Source: Palleronia sp. THAF1 (GTDB lineage Bacteria; Pseudomonadota; Alphaproteobacteria; Rhodobacterales; Rhodobacteraceae). Taken from it: a stretch of 64,000 nt of DNA. Positions 9,033 through 18,377 of this stretch are shown here, piece after piece (the stretch's first letter is position 1; each line of letters starts with the position of its first letter). The DNA is taken from NCBI RefSeq assembly GCF_009363795.1, contig NZ_CP045420.1, forward strand, positions 1,283,001 through 1,347,000, given 5' to 3'. Position numbers and translations under genes: made by a program. The notes beneath the pieces are model-generated. The model had not been told where the DNA came from. It did no database searches and saw only the letters and a program-made list of their open reading frames with translations.

Positions 9033-9076
9033 CGCACAGCAATTGTGCGTCCCTTGCCCTAACGGGCGGAACGCCC
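9032..9076 (+). terminator. two small hairpins after nuoF
   Basis: ACGCACA (9032-9038) pairs with TGTGCGT (9044-9050). A second stem, GGGCG (9064-9068) with CGCCC (9072-9076), follows. There is no U-tract. Together they could attenuate transcription into the envelope-protein genes between nuoF and nuoG. Confidence 0.35.
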
Positions 9077-9108
9077 ATCTACGTCTAAAGACAAGGGAGC
9101 GTTCCGCC

Positions 9109-9591
9109 ATGATCCGATCTGTTTTCGTGACCATTTTGCTGGTGATCGGGGCGCCCGCCGTGGTGGCCCAACCCATCGCAGACGCTGCCCGCGCGCAGGC
9201 GGAATTGATCGCTGGGGCTGTGGATACCGACAACGACCAGCATATCTCTTTGGAAGAGATGACGCTGTTCGGGGACACGGTGTTCACCCTGATCGACGCG
9301 GACAGCGACAGCCAGATCACGCGGGACGAGCAGGAAGCCTTCCAACTGGGCATGGTCGAGATCGCAGATTTTCGGGGGCGCCGTCAGGCCTACGATACGG
9401 CGCAGGCTATCGTGTTCGACATCTTCGACCGTGACCGAGATGGTGTGATCGCCCGCGCAGAGCATGACGAGGGCTTCGTGCGAGCCCACGCCTTTGCCGA
9501 TACGGACGGCGACGGCACGCTGACGATCAACGAGTATCTGCGCGGCTTCATCTTCAACATCGCCATGCGAAATGCGATGTCCGCGCCCTGA
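9109..9591 (+). CDS. secreted four-EF-hand calcium-binding protein
   Basis: The 160-residue product has a signal peptide (residues 1-20, cleavage after AVVA). Four EF-hand loops follow: DTDNDQHISLEE (39-50), DADSDSQITRDE (63-74), DRDRDGVIARAE (107-118) and DTDGDGTLTINE (131-142). All four keep Asp or Asn at the coordinating positions and Glu at position 12. It is therefore predicted to bind up to four Ca2+ in the periplasm. The ATG at 9109 follows a GGGAG site, and an in-frame upstream start would bury the signal peptide. A Ca2+ sensor inside a nuo operon is unexpected. Confidence 0.88.
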   Translation: MIRSVFVTILLVIGAPAVVAQPIADAARAQAELIAGAVDTDNDQHISLEEMTLFGDTVFTLIDADSDSQITRDEQEAFQLGMVEIADFRGRRQAYDTAQAIVFDIFDRDRDGVIARAEHDEGFVRAHAFADTDGDGTLTINEYLRGFIFNIAMRNAMSAP

Positions 9592-9681
9592 TTGCGGGCG
9601 AAGGCAAGAATTGCGCACAGGGGGTCTTGGGTGTAACCCCTTTCGGGACACGTATTTCGACAAGCCCGGAGGCCCCGACCC

Positions 9682-10038
9682 GTGACGCGCCTGATCATCC
9701 TCGTCGCCCTTGCCGCGTCTTTGACCGGTTGCGGTCGGTTCAATCTTCCGAACGTTCCGTTCACCAATCGCATCCAGCCGTCAGAGCCTTTGCCGTTCAA
9801 GACAAACTTGGCCGCCGCCCGTGGCGCACAGACTTTCCAAGTGTCCGTGGCGCAGGGCGCTGCTGATCTGGAAGCGGTGCGCGAGTCGGTGCGCTTCCCC
9901 GCCACGAACCACTGTATGCGCTACTACGGCTCGTCTCAGATCGACTGGGTGTCCGCCGCCGGTGATCCCAACGCTTGGGTCGGACAGCCAACCGAGAGCG
10001 GCGCGACGGTCTATTCCGGTCGCTGCGATCCACGCTAA
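9682..10038 (+). CDS. predicted lipoprotein, unknown function
   Basis: The GTG start gives 118 residues with a lipobox LTGC (lipidated Cys17) after a hydrophobic signal. The mature part contains two further cysteines (in TNHCMRYYG and SGRCDPR) that could form a disulfide. No domain is recognised. It lies between the EF-hand gene and the DUF5333 gene on the nuo strand. Confidence 0.72.
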   Translation: MTRLIILVALAASLTGCGRFNLPNVPFTNRIQPSEPLPFKTNLAAARGAQTFQVSVAQGAADLEAVRESVRFPATNHCMRYYGSSQIDWVSAAGDPNAWVGQPTESGATVYSGRCDPR

Positions 10039-10083
10039 AGGTCAATTTCCGGTAATCTTTCCGTGGTTTCTGGCGTGATGCGC

Positions 10084-10112
10084 TTGTCTCGCCCGCCCCA
10101 ACGTCCATACTT
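10084..10112 (+). promoter_or_regulatory. possible internal promoter before the DUF5333 gene
   Basis: TTGTCT (10084-10089) and ATACTT (10107-10112) have a 17-bp spacer. They lie in the 131-bp gap between the lipoprotein and DUF5333 genes. Matches are imperfect. Confidence 0.3.
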
Positions 10113-10169
10113 GGTTTACTGAAGACAAGCCGGGTGTGCGGATTCTCGGATGCATGGTCGGAGACCGAT

Positions 10170-10571
10170 ATGAAACAATTGCTTTTAGGTGCGGTGCTGT
10201 CGGCGACAGTCGGCACAGGCGCCGCAGCGGCGCAGACCGGACTAGAACAGGACCAGACCGTCTTGCAGGGCTTCTACGCCATCGGCTTGGCGGATGAGGT
10301 GCGCAAAAACTGCCCCACGATCTCACCTCGATTGGTGCGGGCCTATACGTTCCTGAAGTCGCTTGAGTCCTATGCCAAGAACGCAGGTTACACCGACGCG
10401 GACATCGACGCGTTGCGCGACTCAGCCGCGCGCGACCGGCTAGAGGCGCAGGTGCGTTCCGATCTGTCCGCACGCGGCGCGCGACCGGGCAATACCGCTG
10501 GTTACTGTCAGGTCGGGCGCGAGGAAATCGCGCGCGGCACGCAGGCCGGCAAACTGTTGCAGTCCAACTGA
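10170..10571 (+). CDS. DUF5333 family periplasmic protein
   Basis: The 133-residue product has a signal peptide (about residues 1-20, ending AAAAQ). The conserved block LQGFYAIGLADEVRKNC...ISPRLVRAYTFLKSLESYA and the final Cys/Gly segment GYCQVGREEIARG are typical of DUF5333, a family confined largely to Rhodobacteraceae and often linked to nuo. The function is unknown. The ATG at 10170 places the signal peptide at the N-terminus. The stop overlaps the next start (TGATG). Confidence 0.8.
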   Translation: MKQLLLGAVLSATVGTGAAAAQTGLEQDQTVLQGFYAIGLADEVRKNCPTISPRLVRAYTFLKSLESYAKNAGYTDADIDALRDSAARDRLEAQVRSDLSARGARPGNTAGYCQVGREEIARGTQAGKLLQSN

Positions 10572-10996
10572 TGCGCTGGCTTGTATCCCTTTTCGCTCTG
10601 CTCCCCGGCGCCGCTTTGGCCGGTGGCATGACCGTCATCGTCGAGATGCCGTGTTACCCTGAGGACAAGTTCGATCTGTGTCGGGTGCCGATCGTCGATG
10701 GTCACTATGCCGGCTATCTGCCGCGCACAGTGCCGTCGCATGTGACGCTTGGGCCGGGACGCAAGCGTCTGCGGCTGTTCAAAGGTGAGTTCGCGAACCC
10801 GGTGGCCAACGACTTCTCGATCTACGTGACCCCGAACATCGTGCCTTATCGCGAGGCTGTGCAGGACGCGGCGATGGTCGCGGCAGCGCAGTGCGGTCGG
10901 CAGGGACAAGAGGTGGTGGTCGCACGTATCGTGGATCGTCAGCGTCACGCGCCAGAGAACCTTGAGTCGTGGAAGTTCTCGGCGATCTGCGACTGA
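10571..10996 (+). CDS. hypothetical periplasmic protein
   Basis: The 141-residue product has a clear signal peptide (MRWLVSLFALLPGAALAG) and four mature cysteines, in EMPCYPEDKFDLCRV, AQCGRQG and the terminal AICD. The spacing suggests two disulfides. It overlaps the DUF5333 stop by one base, which indicates translational coupling. No family is recognised. Confidence 0.72.
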   Translation: MRWLVSLFALLPGAALAGGMTVIVEMPCYPEDKFDLCRVPIVDGHYAGYLPRTVPSHVTLGPGRKRLRLFKGEFANPVANDFSIYVTPNIVPYREAVQDAAMVAAAQCGRQGQEVVVARIVDRQRHAPENLESWKFSAICD

Positions 10997-10999
10997 TCC

Positions 11000-11023
11000 G
11001 CGCCAAAACGCCGTTTGGGGCGC
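11000..11023 (+). terminator. imperfect hairpin upstream of nuoG
   Basis: GCGCC and AAAC pair with GTTT and GGCGC across a small internal loop, followed shortly by CTTTTC. It could act as a weak terminator or attenuator ahead of nuoG. The structure is only moderately convincing. Confidence 0.28.
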
Positions 11024-11096
11024 TCTGCGCCTTTTCGACCCGCGGCGAAGCCGTTAGATGGGGCGCAATGACGACCCGCAGCCAGGAGACATGGGT

Positions 11097-13091
11097 ATGA
11101 GCGATCTGCGCAAGATCATCATCGACGGAACCGAGGTTGAAGCCGATCCGACGATGACCCTTCTGCAAGCCTGCGAGATGGTCGCCGACATCGAGATCCC
11201 GCGCTTTTGTTACCACGAACGGCTGTCCATCGCGGGCAACTGCCGGATGTGTCTCGTCGAAGTCGTGGGCGGCCCTCCGAAGCCAGCCGCAAGCTGCGCG
11301 ATGCAGGTCAAGGATCTGCGCCCCGGCAAGGACGGTGCCCCGCCAGAGATTCGCACCACCAGCCCGATGGTGAAGAAGGCACGCGAAGGGGTGATGGAGT
11401 TCCTGCTCATCAACCACCCGCTCGACTGCCCGATCTGCGACCAGGGCGGCGAATGCGATCTGCAGGATCAGGCCATGGCCTACGGTGTCGATTTCAGCCG
11501 TTTTCGTGAGCCGAAGCGGTCCGTGACGAATATGGACCTTGGTCCGCTCGTCGGCACCCATATGACGCGCTGCATTTCCTGTACCCGTTGTGTGCGCTTC
11601 ATCACCGAAGTCGCCGGGATGCCTGAGTTGGGACAGACTGGGCGCGGTGAGGATGCGGAAATCACCTCTTATCTTGGCCAGACGCTCGATTCGGAAATGC
11701 AGGGGAATATCGTCGACCTGTGCCCCGTCGGCGCGCTGACCTCCAAGCCCTACGCCTTCACCGCCCGCCCGTGGGAGCTGTCGAAGACAGAAACCATCGA
11801 CGTGATGGACGCGCTCGGCTCGAATATCCGGGTGGACACGAAGGGCCGCGAAGTGATGCGGATCCTGCCGCGCAACAATGACGGCGTGAACGAAGAATGG
11901 CTGGCCGACCGCTCTCGTTACGTCTGGGACGGCCTGAAGCGTCAGCGTCTGGACAAGCCGTATATCCGCGAAAACGGCAAACTGCGCCCCGCGACTTGGC
12001 CCGAAGCGCTTGGCGCTGCCGCCGATGCAATGCGCGGCAAGACGGTGGCCGGTCTGGTCGGCGATCTGGCCCCGGTAGAGGCTGCTTTCGCGCTGAAGCA
12101 GATGATCGAAGGGCAGGGCGGTCGCGTCGAGTGTCGTCTCGACGGCGCGAACTTGATCCCCGGCAATCGGGGCGCCTACGCAGGTACCGCCACGGTCGAG
12201 CAGATTGAAGACGCCGCCCGCGTGCTGATCGTGGGCGCGAACCCTCGGATCGAAGCGCCGGTGTTGAACAGTCGTATCCGCAAGGCTTGGGTGAACGGCG
12301 CAGACATTGCCCTGATCGGCGAAGGCGTGAATTTGACCTACGACTACGCGCATCTGGGAACGGGTGCGAGCGACGTGTCGAAGCTGGACCTGCCGGAAAT
12401 CGACGGAGAGACCATCGTGGTCGTGGGGCAGGGCGTGTTCCTGCGCGACGACGCGGCAGCGATCCTGTCGAAGCTGGCGGGTGTGGGTGGCATCGTCACG
12501 CTGCACCACGCGGCGAGCCGCGTCGGTGCGATGGACCTGGACGCCGTAACCGAAGGCGGTCTGTCCGGCGCTCTGGACGGGGCCGACGCGATTTATGCGC
12601 TTGGCGTGGACGAAATCGACATTCCCGCAGGTCCGACCGTGATCTACCAAGGTAGCCACGGCGACCGTGGCGCGCACCGGGCCGACATCATCCTGCCCGC
12701 CGCCTGCTACACGGAAGAAACGGGTATCTTCGTGAACACCGAAGGCCGTCCGCAGCTTGCGCTGCGCGCCAACTTCGCGCCCGGTGAGGCGAAAGAGAAC
12801 TGGGCCATTCTGCGCGCTCTGTCTGCAGAAATAGGTGCGGCGCTGCCCTTTGATTCGCTGCGCGACCTGCGGGCGTCGCTGTTCAAGGCGGTCCCGCACA
12901 TGAGGGCGATCGACGCGGTGCCGCTGAACGAGATGGGTGATCTGGGCAATGGCACCATCGCGGATGGCGACTTCGCCACGACGATCGACGATCATTACCT
13001 GGTGAACCCAATCTGCCGAGCCAGCCAGTTGATGGCCGAGCTGAGCCAACACGCCAAGGAACGCAAACAGGCCCCGCTCGCGGCAGAGTGA
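11097..13091 (+). CDS. nuoG: NADH-quinone oxidoreductase subunit G
   Basis: NuoG (75-kDa) is the largest peripheral subunit and carries clusters N1b, N4 and N5. The 664-residue product has the 2Fe-2S ferredoxin domain ([20 protein letters not shown]), the histidine-bearing NuoG motif ([18 protein letters not shown]), the 4Fe-4S motif CISCTRC and [12 protein letters not shown] degenerate molybdopterin-oxidoreductase domain follows. ATG 11097 is favoured over ATG 11091 because the AGGAG site is 8 nt away instead of 2. Confidence 0.96.
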   Translation: MSDLRKIIIDGTEVEADPTMTLLQACEMVADIEIPRFCYHERLSIAGNCRMCLVEVVGGPPKPAASCAMQVKDLRPGKDGAPPEIRTTSPMVKKAREGVMEFLLINHPLDCPICDQGGECDLQDQAMAYGVDFSRFREPKRSVTNMDLGPLVGTHMTRCISCTRCVRFITEVAGMPELGQTGRGEDAEITSYLGQTLDSEMQGNIVDLCPVGALTSKPYAFTARPWELSKTETIDVMDALGSNIRVDTKGREVMRILPRNNDGVNEEWLADRSRYVWDGLKRQRLDKPYIRENGKLRPATWPEALGAAADAMRGKTVAGLVGDLAPVEAAFALKQMIEGQGGRVECRLDGANLIPGNRGAYAGTATVEQIEDAARVLIVGANPRIEAPVLNSRIRKAWVNGADIALIGEGVNLTYDYAHLGTGASDVSKLDLPEIDGETIVVVGQGVFLRDDAAAILSKLAGVGGIVTLHHAASRVGAMDLDAVTEGGLSGALDGADAIYALGVDEIDIPAGPTVIYQGSHGDRGAHRADIILPAACYTEETGIFVNTEGRPQLALRANFAPGEAKENWAILRALSAEIGAALPFDSLRDLRASLFKAVPHMRAIDAVPLNEMGDLGNGTIADGDFATTIDDHYLVNPICRASQLMAELSQHAKERKQAPLAAE

Positions 13092-13501
13092 GCGGGGTGC
13101 GTGCCATCGTCGCGGCGCTGGTTCTGGGGGGCTGCGTGGGTTTAGGTGCACTGCCGGAGGACCTGCCCGAACGCCCCCCGTTCCCGCCCGAAAATGCGCA
13201 GTATCTGGGCAGTCAGACACGCCTTCTAGACACGGATCTGGTCAATTTCCTTGTCGAGATGCGCGGCGCGCGAGACGGTCGGGACGCCGGAGCCTACGCG
13301 CGTTGTGTCGCGGCCGGGTACGCGCTGATACGGGGCTTTGGTTTCGCACGGCATATCCGCACGATTGCGTCGCAAGAGGGTGGTCTTTGGCGCGGAGATG
13401 CGGTTTACACCGTCTCGCCCGCGCTGCCGCCCGGCAAGCGGACACTCGATGCCGAAACCGAAGTGGCAAGGTGCCGCGAGGACGGCATCCCACTGATCTG
13501 A
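13088..13501 (+). CDS. predicted lipoprotein between nuoG and nuoH
   Basis: A GTG start overlaps the nuoG stop (GTGA). The 137-residue product has a lipobox LGGC (lipidated Cys16). The mature part contains two cysteines (YARCVAAG and VARCREDG) and resembles a small globular periplasmic protein. No known domain is recognised. The overlap argues that it is genuinely part of the nuo message. Confidence 0.75.
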   Translation: MSGVRAIVAALVLGGCVGLGALPEDLPERPPFPPENAQYLGSQTRLLDTDLVNFLVEMRGARDGRDAGAYARCVAAGYALIRGFGFARHIRTIASQEGGLWRGDAVYTVSPALPPGKRTLDAETEVARCREDGIPLI

Positions 13502-13534
13502 GGCCATGTAGGGCCACCGAGTTAGGAACGCCGG

Positions 13535-14572
13535 ATGGACGGATTTTTCACAACACCGCTGGGGATCTTGCTGATCGTCGTCGCGCAGTCCCTGCTGATC
13601 GTGGCTTTCGTGATGATCTCGCTTCTGGCGCTTGTGTATGGCGACCGGAAGATCTGGGCTGCCGTGCAGATGCGGCGCGGCCCGAACGTCGTGGGCGTCT
13701 TCGGCGTGCTGCAATCGGTGGCCGACGCGCTGAAATACATCCTGAAAGAGATCGTCATCCCCGCCGGTGCGGATCGCTTCGTTTTCCTGTTGGCGCCAAT
13801 CGTCAGCTTCGTTTTGGCCATGGTCGCCTGGGCGGTGATTCCGTTCTCTGAAGGTTGGGTTCTGGCCGATATCAACGTCGCGATCCTGTTCATCTTCGCC
13901 GTATCCTCGTTGGAGGTTTATGGCGTGATCATGGGCGGTTGGGCCTCGAACTCGAAGTATCCGTTCCTGGGCTCGCTGCGGTCGGCGGCTCAGATGATTT
14001 CCTACGAGGTGTCGCTTGGTCTGATCATTATCGGTGTCATCATCACCACCGGATCGCTGAACCTGTCGGACATCGTGCGCGCGCAGGACGGCAACCTGGG
14101 CCTGTTCAATTGGTACTGGCTGCCGCACTTCCCTATGGTGTTCCTGTTCTTCATCTCGTGCCTGGCGGAGACGAACCGCCCGCCGTTCGACCTGCCAGAG
14201 GCCGAATCGGAACTCGTCGCGGGCTATCAGGTGGAATACTCTTCCACGCCGTTCCTGCTGTTCATGGCCGGCGAATACATCGCAATCTTCTTGCTCTGTG
14301 CCGTGACCTCGATCCTGTTCTTCGGCGGTTGGCTGTCGCCCATTCCCGGCCTGCCCGACGGCGCGTTCTGGATGATCCTGAAGATGGCCTTCTTCTTCTT
14401 CATGTTCGCCATGGTGAAGGCCATTGTTCCCCGTTTCCGTTACGACCAGCTGATGCGCCTTGGCTGGAAGGTCTTCCTTCCGTTCAGCCTGATCTGGGTC
14501 GTTATCGTATCGTTCCTTGCCAAGTTTGAACTGTTCGGCGGTGCCTATGCCCGCTGGGCGGTTGGAGGTTAA
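13535..14572 (+). CDS. nuoH: NADH-quinone oxidoreductase subunit H
   Basis: NuoH (ND1) is the membrane subunit that anchors the peripheral arm and helps form the quinone entry channel. The 345-residue product has about eight TM helices, the conserved MRRGPNVVG loop, and [20 protein letters not shown] with its essential acidic residues. The length is typical. Confidence 0.98.
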   Translation: MDGFFTTPLGILLIVVAQSLLIVAFVMISLLALVYGDRKIWAAVQMRRGPNVVGVFGVLQSVADALKYILKEIVIPAGADRFVFLLAPIVSFVLAMVAWAVIPFSEGWVLADINVAILFIFAVSSLEVYGVIMGGWASNSKYPFLGSLRSAAQMISYEVSLGLIIIGVIITTGSLNLSDIVRAQDGNLGLFNWYWLPHFPMVFLFFISCLAETNRPPFDLPEAESELVAGYQVEYSSTPFLLFMAGEYIAIFLLCAVTSILFFGGWLSPIPGLPDGAFWMILKMAFFFFMFAMVKAIVPRFRYDQLMRLGWKVFLPFSLIWVVIVSFLAKFELFGGAYARWAVGG

Positions 14573-14575
14573 CCC

Positions 14576-15076
14576 ATGTCCGATTCCAGCTTCGACTACG
14601 CCCGCGCCGGCCGTTATTGGCTGCTCTTCGACTTCTGGAAGGGCATGCGCCTGGGCTTCAAGTATTTCTTCGCGCCCAAGGCGACGTTGAACTACCCGCA
14701 TGAAAAAGGGCCGATTTCCCCGCGTTTCCGGGGTGAGCACGCTCTGCGTCGCTACCCGAACGGGGAAGAGCGTTGCATCGCCTGTAAATTGTGCGAAGCC
14801 GTCTGTCCCGCTCAGGCCATCACCATCGACGCCGAGCCGCGCGAAGATGGCAGCCGCCGCACCACGCGCTACGACATCGACATGACGAAGTGCATCTACT
14901 GCGGCTTCTGTCAGGAAGCTTGCCCGGTGGATGCCATCGTCGAAGGGCCGAACTTCGAATACGCGACCGAGACGCGCGAAGAGCTGTTCTACGACAAGGC
15001 CAAGCTGTTGGAGAACGGTGAACGCTGGGAAGCAGAGATCGCCCGCAACCTCGAAATCGACGCGCCTTACCGCTAA
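14576..15076 (+). CDS. nuoI: NADH-quinone oxidoreductase subunit I
   Basis: NuoI (TYKY) is an 8Fe ferredoxin-like subunit holding clusters N6a and N6b. The 166-residue product has two classical motifs, [12 protein letters not shown] and [12 protein letters not shown]. Each of the two Cys sets is completed by the Cys-Pro of the other half. The gene starts 4 bp after nuoH. Confidence 0.98.
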   Translation: MSDSSFDYARAGRYWLLFDFWKGMRLGFKYFFAPKATLNYPHEKGPISPRFRGEHALRRYPNGEERCIACKLCEAVCPAQAITIDAEPREDGSRRTTRYDIDMTKCIYCGFCQEACPVDAIVEGPNFEYATETREELFYDKAKLLENGERWEAEIARNLEIDAPYR

Positions 15077-15093
15077 GCACTGGGACCGACCGC

Positions 15094-15705
15094 ATGACCC
15101 CGCCCGACTTTGCCTTCTACCTTTTCGCCGTGCTTGTTGTGGCGGCTGGCCTGTTCACCGTGATTGCGCGGAACCCGGTGCATTCGGTGCTGTGGCTGAT
15201 CCTGGCGTTCCTGTCGTCGGCGGGGCTGTTCGTCCTGATGGGGGCAGAATTCGTCGCGATGCTGTTGGTCATCGTCTACGTGGGCGCCGTCGCGGTGCTG
15301 TTCCTGTTCGTCGTGATGATGCTGGACGTGGATTTCGCCAAGCTGAAGGCCGAAATGGCGGGCTATATGCCCATTGCCCTGCTGATTGGTGTCGTCATCC
15401 TGATGCAGCTGGGGATCGCATTCGGCGTCTGGCAGGCCAGCGATCTGGCCGAGCAGAACGTGGCCGCCTCCATCGCGCGGATCGAAGGGTCGAACACGCA
15501 GGCCATCGGTCAGTTGGTCTATGACGACTATCTGCTGCTGTTTCAGCTTGCCGGACTGATCCTGCTGGTCGCGATGATCGGGGCCATCGTCCTGACGCTG
15601 CGCCACCGCACGGGCGTCAAGCGCCAGAATGTGATGGATCAGATCATGCGTGACCCGTCGACTGCCATGGAACTGAAAGACATCAAGCCGGGCCAAGGCC
15701 TGTAA
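15094..15705 (+). CDS. nuoJ: NADH-quinone oxidoreductase subunit J
   Basis: NuoJ (ND6) is a five-TM subunit of the proton-pumping arm. The 203-residue product shows the expected hydrophobic helices, including the ND6 helix region ([17 protein letters not shown]) that contains the pi-bulge in characterised enzymes. The stop is followed within 10 bp by the start of a 23-codon ORF. Confidence 0.96.
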   Translation: MTPPDFAFYLFAVLVVAAGLFTVIARNPVHSVLWLILAFLSSAGLFVLMGAEFVAMLLVIVYVGAVAVLFLFVVMMLDVDFAKLKAEMAGYMPIALLIGVVILMQLGIAFGVWQASDLAEQNVAASIARIEGSNTQAIGQLVYDDYLLLFQLAGLILLVAMIGAIVLTLRHRTGVKRQNVMDQIMRDPSTAMELKDIKPGQGL

Positions 15706-15715
15706 GGAGAACCGC

Positions 15716-15787
15716 ATGTCGCGAACAACCATCATCGTGGTCGTCGTTGTTGTCATTGTGGCAGTGGGTGGCTTCGGCTTCCTGTAG
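15716..15787 (+). CDS. 23-residue single-TM micropeptide between nuoJ and nuoK
   Basis: An ATG preceded by a strong AAGGAG ribosome site (15703-15708, 7 nt spacing) opens a 24-codon frame including TAG. It encodes MSRTT followed by an almost uninterrupted Ile/Val/Gly/Phe helix ending GFGFL. One TM segment with a short positive N-terminus suits a membrane micropeptide. It lies 10 bp after nuoJ in a gap that would otherwise be 180 bp. Possible roles are an accessory subunit, an assembly aid or a leader. I do not recognise a named family. Confidence 0.65.
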   Translation: MSRTTIIVVVVVVIVAVGGFGFL

Positions 15788-15821
15788 GCCGCACCGGAAG
15801 ATCAAAAAAGACCGGCCACCG

Positions 15822-15839
15822 GCGATGGACCACCGTCGC
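15822..15839 (+). terminator. small hairpin upstream of nuoK
   Basis: GCGATGG (15822-15828) pairs with CCGTCGC (15833-15839) around an ACCA tetraloop, with one G.U pair. There is no U-run. It sits between the micropeptide ORF and nuoK and may be an mRNA-stability element. Confidence 0.3.
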
Positions 15840-15885
15840 GTCTAGGGGTAGGACCGGCATCGAAATCGGCCCTGAGGGACAGGAC

Positions 15886-16191
15886 ATGATCGGACTAGAA
15901 CATTACCTGACAGTCGCCGCGGCACTATTCGTCATCGGCATTTTCGGCCTGTTCCTGAATCGCAAGAACGTCATCATCATCTTGATGTCGATCGAGTTGA
16001 TGCTGTTGGCCGTGAACATCAACCTCGTCGCCTTCTCGACCCATCTGGGCGATTTGGTGGGGCAGGTGTTCACGCTGTTCGTGCTGACCGTCGCCGCCGC
16101 AGAGGCCGCCATCGGCCTTGCGATCCTAGTCTGCTTCTTCCGCAATGCAGGCACGATCGCGGTCGAAGACATCAACGTGATGAAGGGCTGA
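15886..16191 (+). CDS. nuoK: NADH-quinone oxidoreductase subunit K
   Basis: NuoK (ND4L) is a three-TM proton-channel subunit. The 101-residue product has the standard length and contains the two conserved membrane glutamates (in [11 protein letters not shown] and [11 protein letters not shown]). A GGGACAGGAC ribosome site precedes the ATG. Confidence 0.97.
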   Translation: MIGLEHYLTVAAALFVIGIFGLFLNRKNVIIILMSIELMLLAVNINLVAFSTHLGDLVGQVFTLFVLTVAAAEAAIGLAILVCFFRNAGTIAVEDINVMKG

Positions 16192-16195
16192 TCCC

Positions 16196-18376
16196 ATGAC
16201 CACGATCATCCTGTTCGCGCCCCTGATCGGTGCCATCATTTGCGGCTTCGGCTGGAAGTTCATCGGCGAAAAGCCGGCGCAGTGGACGGCCACGTCGCTT
16301 TTGTTTTTGGCCGCGCTGCTGTCGTGGGTCGTCTTCCTGTCATTTGACGGTGAGACCGCGCGCATCCAGATCTTGACGTGGATCGAGTCGGGCAGCCTTG
16401 CGACCGATTGGGCGATCCGGCTGGACCGGATGACCGCGATCATGCTGATCGTCATCACGACGGTTTCCGCGCTCGTGCACCTGTATTCCTTCGGTTACAT
16501 GGCGCACGACGAGAACTTTCGCGATAACGAGAGCTACCGCCCCCGGTTCTTCGCATATCTGTCGTTCTTCACCTTCGCGATGCTGATGCTGGTGACGGCG
16601 GACAACCTGCTGCAACTATTCTTCGGGTGGGAGGGCGTTGGCCTCGCGTCCTACCTTCTGATTGGCTTCTACTTCCGCAAGCCGTCCGCCAACGCCGCCG
16701 CCATCAAGGCCTTCGTGGTGAACCGCGTGGGCGACTTCGCCTTCCTATTGGGCATCTTCGCGATCTACCTTCTGGTCGATTCGATTCAGTTCAACGATAT
16801 CTTCGCCGCCGGGCCGCAACTGGCCGAGACGCAGATTCGCTTCCTGTGGTCCGACTGGAACGCCGCCGAGGTGATCGCCGTTCTGTTGTTCCTTGGCGCC
16901 ATGGGTAAATCCGCGCAGCTGTTCCTGCACACGTGGCTGCCCGACGCCATGGAAGGCCCGACGCCGGTGTCCGCGCTGATCCATGCGGCGACGATGGTCA
17001 CGGCGGGTGTCTTCCTGGTCTGCCGCATGTCGCCGATCATGGAATACGCGCCGCAGGCCACCGCCTTCGTCACGATCATCGGCGCGAGCACGGCCTTCTT
17101 CGCCGCGACCGTTGGCCTTGTGCAGACGGACATCAAGCGCGTCATCGCCTATTCGACCTGCTCGCAGCTGGGCTACATGTTCGTGGCCGCTGGCGTTGGC
17201 GTCTACTCGGTCGCGATGTTCCACCTGTTCACGCACGCCTTCTTCAAGGCGATGCTGTTCCTTGGGGCCGGTTCGGTCATCCACGGGATGCACCATGAGC
17301 AGGACATGCGGAACTATGGCGGTCTGCGGAAAAAGCTGCCTTACACCTTCTGGGCGATGATGATCGGCACGCTGGCCATCACCGGCGTCGGCATCCCGTT
17401 GACCCACATCGGCTTCGCTGGCTTCCTGTCGAAAGATGCCGTGATCGAAAGCGCTTGGGGCGCAGGCACGGGTGTCGGCACCTACGGCTTCTGGGCGCTC
17501 GTCGTGGCCGCTGCCATGACCAGCTTTTACTCGTGGCGGCTGATGTTCATGACGTTCTACGGCAAGCCGCGTGGCGACAAGCACACGCATGAGCATGCCC
17601 ATGAATCGCCGATGGTGATGCTCGCCCCGCTTGGCGTGCTGGCGCTGGGTGCGGTGTTCTCTGGCATGGTTTGGTACGGCTCTTTCTTCGGCGACCACGC
17701 GCAGGTGAACCGCTTCTTCGGCATCCCGGCCCACGCCGAGGCCGAAGCAGCTGACGACCACGGCGCGGAAACCGCCGCCGGGGATGATGCGGGCGAGGGC
17801 GCTGGCGAAGCCATCGAAGAGCTGGCCGAGGGTGACGTGGACGAGGCCGTGGCCGACGCCACCGAGCCAACAGCCGATAGCGACGGTGGCGAAGACACGC
17901 ACGGTGACGTCATGGCGGGCGGCTGGGAGGCGGGCGCAATCTACATGGCCCCCGAGAACCACGTGATGGACGACGCGCACCACGCGCCCAAGTGGGTGAA
18001 GGTCAGCCCGTTCGTTGCGATGTTGCTTGGCTTCCTGCTGGCGTTCCAGATGTACATTCGCCGTCCCGCCATGCCGGGCCAGTTCGCTGACGCGATGCGG
18101 CCGCTGTACCTGTTCCTGCTGAACAAGTGGTACTTCGACGAGATCTATAACTTCGCCATCGTCCGCCCGGCGGGCTGGCTGGGACGGTTCTTCTGGAAGA
18201 AGGGTGACGGCGCGGTCATCGACGGTGGCATCAACGGTTTGGCGATGGGGGTGATCCCGTTCTTCACGCGTCTCGCCGGGCGGGCGCAGTCGGGATACCT
18301 GTTCCACTACGCCTTCGCGATGGTCATCGGCATCGCGCTGTTGATCACCTGGATGACGCTGAGCGGGGGGCAGTAA
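16196..18376 (+). CDS. nuoL: NADH-quinone oxidoreductase subunit L, with an acidic insertion
   Basis: NuoL (ND5) is the distal antiporter-like proton pump subunit with a lateral amphipathic helix. The 726-residue product is longer than the 613 of E. coli. Conserved features include [20 protein letters not shown] and the [19 protein letters not shown] segment. Much of the extra length is an Ala/Asp/Glu-rich acidic stretch at about residues 510-580, followed by a His-containing segment ([13 protein letters not shown]). This lies in a loop before the C-terminal amphipathic region. The gene starts 4 bp after nuoK. Confidence 0.97.
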   Translation: MTTIILFAPLIGAIICGFGWKFIGEKPAQWTATSLLFLAALLSWVVFLSFDGETARIQILTWIESGSLATDWAIRLDRMTAIMLIVITTVSALVHLYSFGYMAHDENFRDNESYRPRFFAYLSFFTFAMLMLVTADNLLQLFFGWEGVGLASYLLIGFYFRKPSANAAAIKAFVVNRVGDFAFLLGIFAIYLLVDSIQFNDIFAAGPQLAETQIRFLWSDWNAAEVIAVLLFLGAMGKSAQLFLHTWLPDAMEGPTPVSALIHAATMVTAGVFLVCRMSPIMEYAPQATAFVTIIGASTAFFAATVGLVQTDIKRVIAYSTCSQLGYMFVAAGVGVYSVAMFHLFTHAFFKAMLFLGAGSVIHGMHHEQDMRNYGGLRKKLPYTFWAMMIGTLAITGVGIPLTHIGFAGFLSKDAVIESAWGAGTGVGTYGFWALVVAAAMTSFYSWRLMFMTFYGKPRGDKHTHEHAHESPMVMLAPLGVLALGAVFSGMVWYGSFFGDHAQVNRFFGIPAHAEAEAADDHGAETAAGDDAGEGAGEAIEELAEGDVDEAVADATEPTADSDGGEDTHGDVMAGGWEAGAIYMAPENHVMDDAHHAPKWVKVSPFVAMLLGFLLAFQMYIRRPAMPGQFADAMRPLYLFLLNKWYFDEIYNFAIVRPAGWLGRFFWKKGDGAVIDGGINGLAMGVIPFFTRLAGRAQSGYLFHYAFAMVIGIALLITWMTLSGGQ

Positions 18377-18377
18377 C

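Noticed and set aside
10779-13220. An 813-codon minus-strand open frame opposite nuoG
   Set aside because: It is a shadow of a high-GC gene in phase. nuoG has complete Fe-S motifs on the plus strand.
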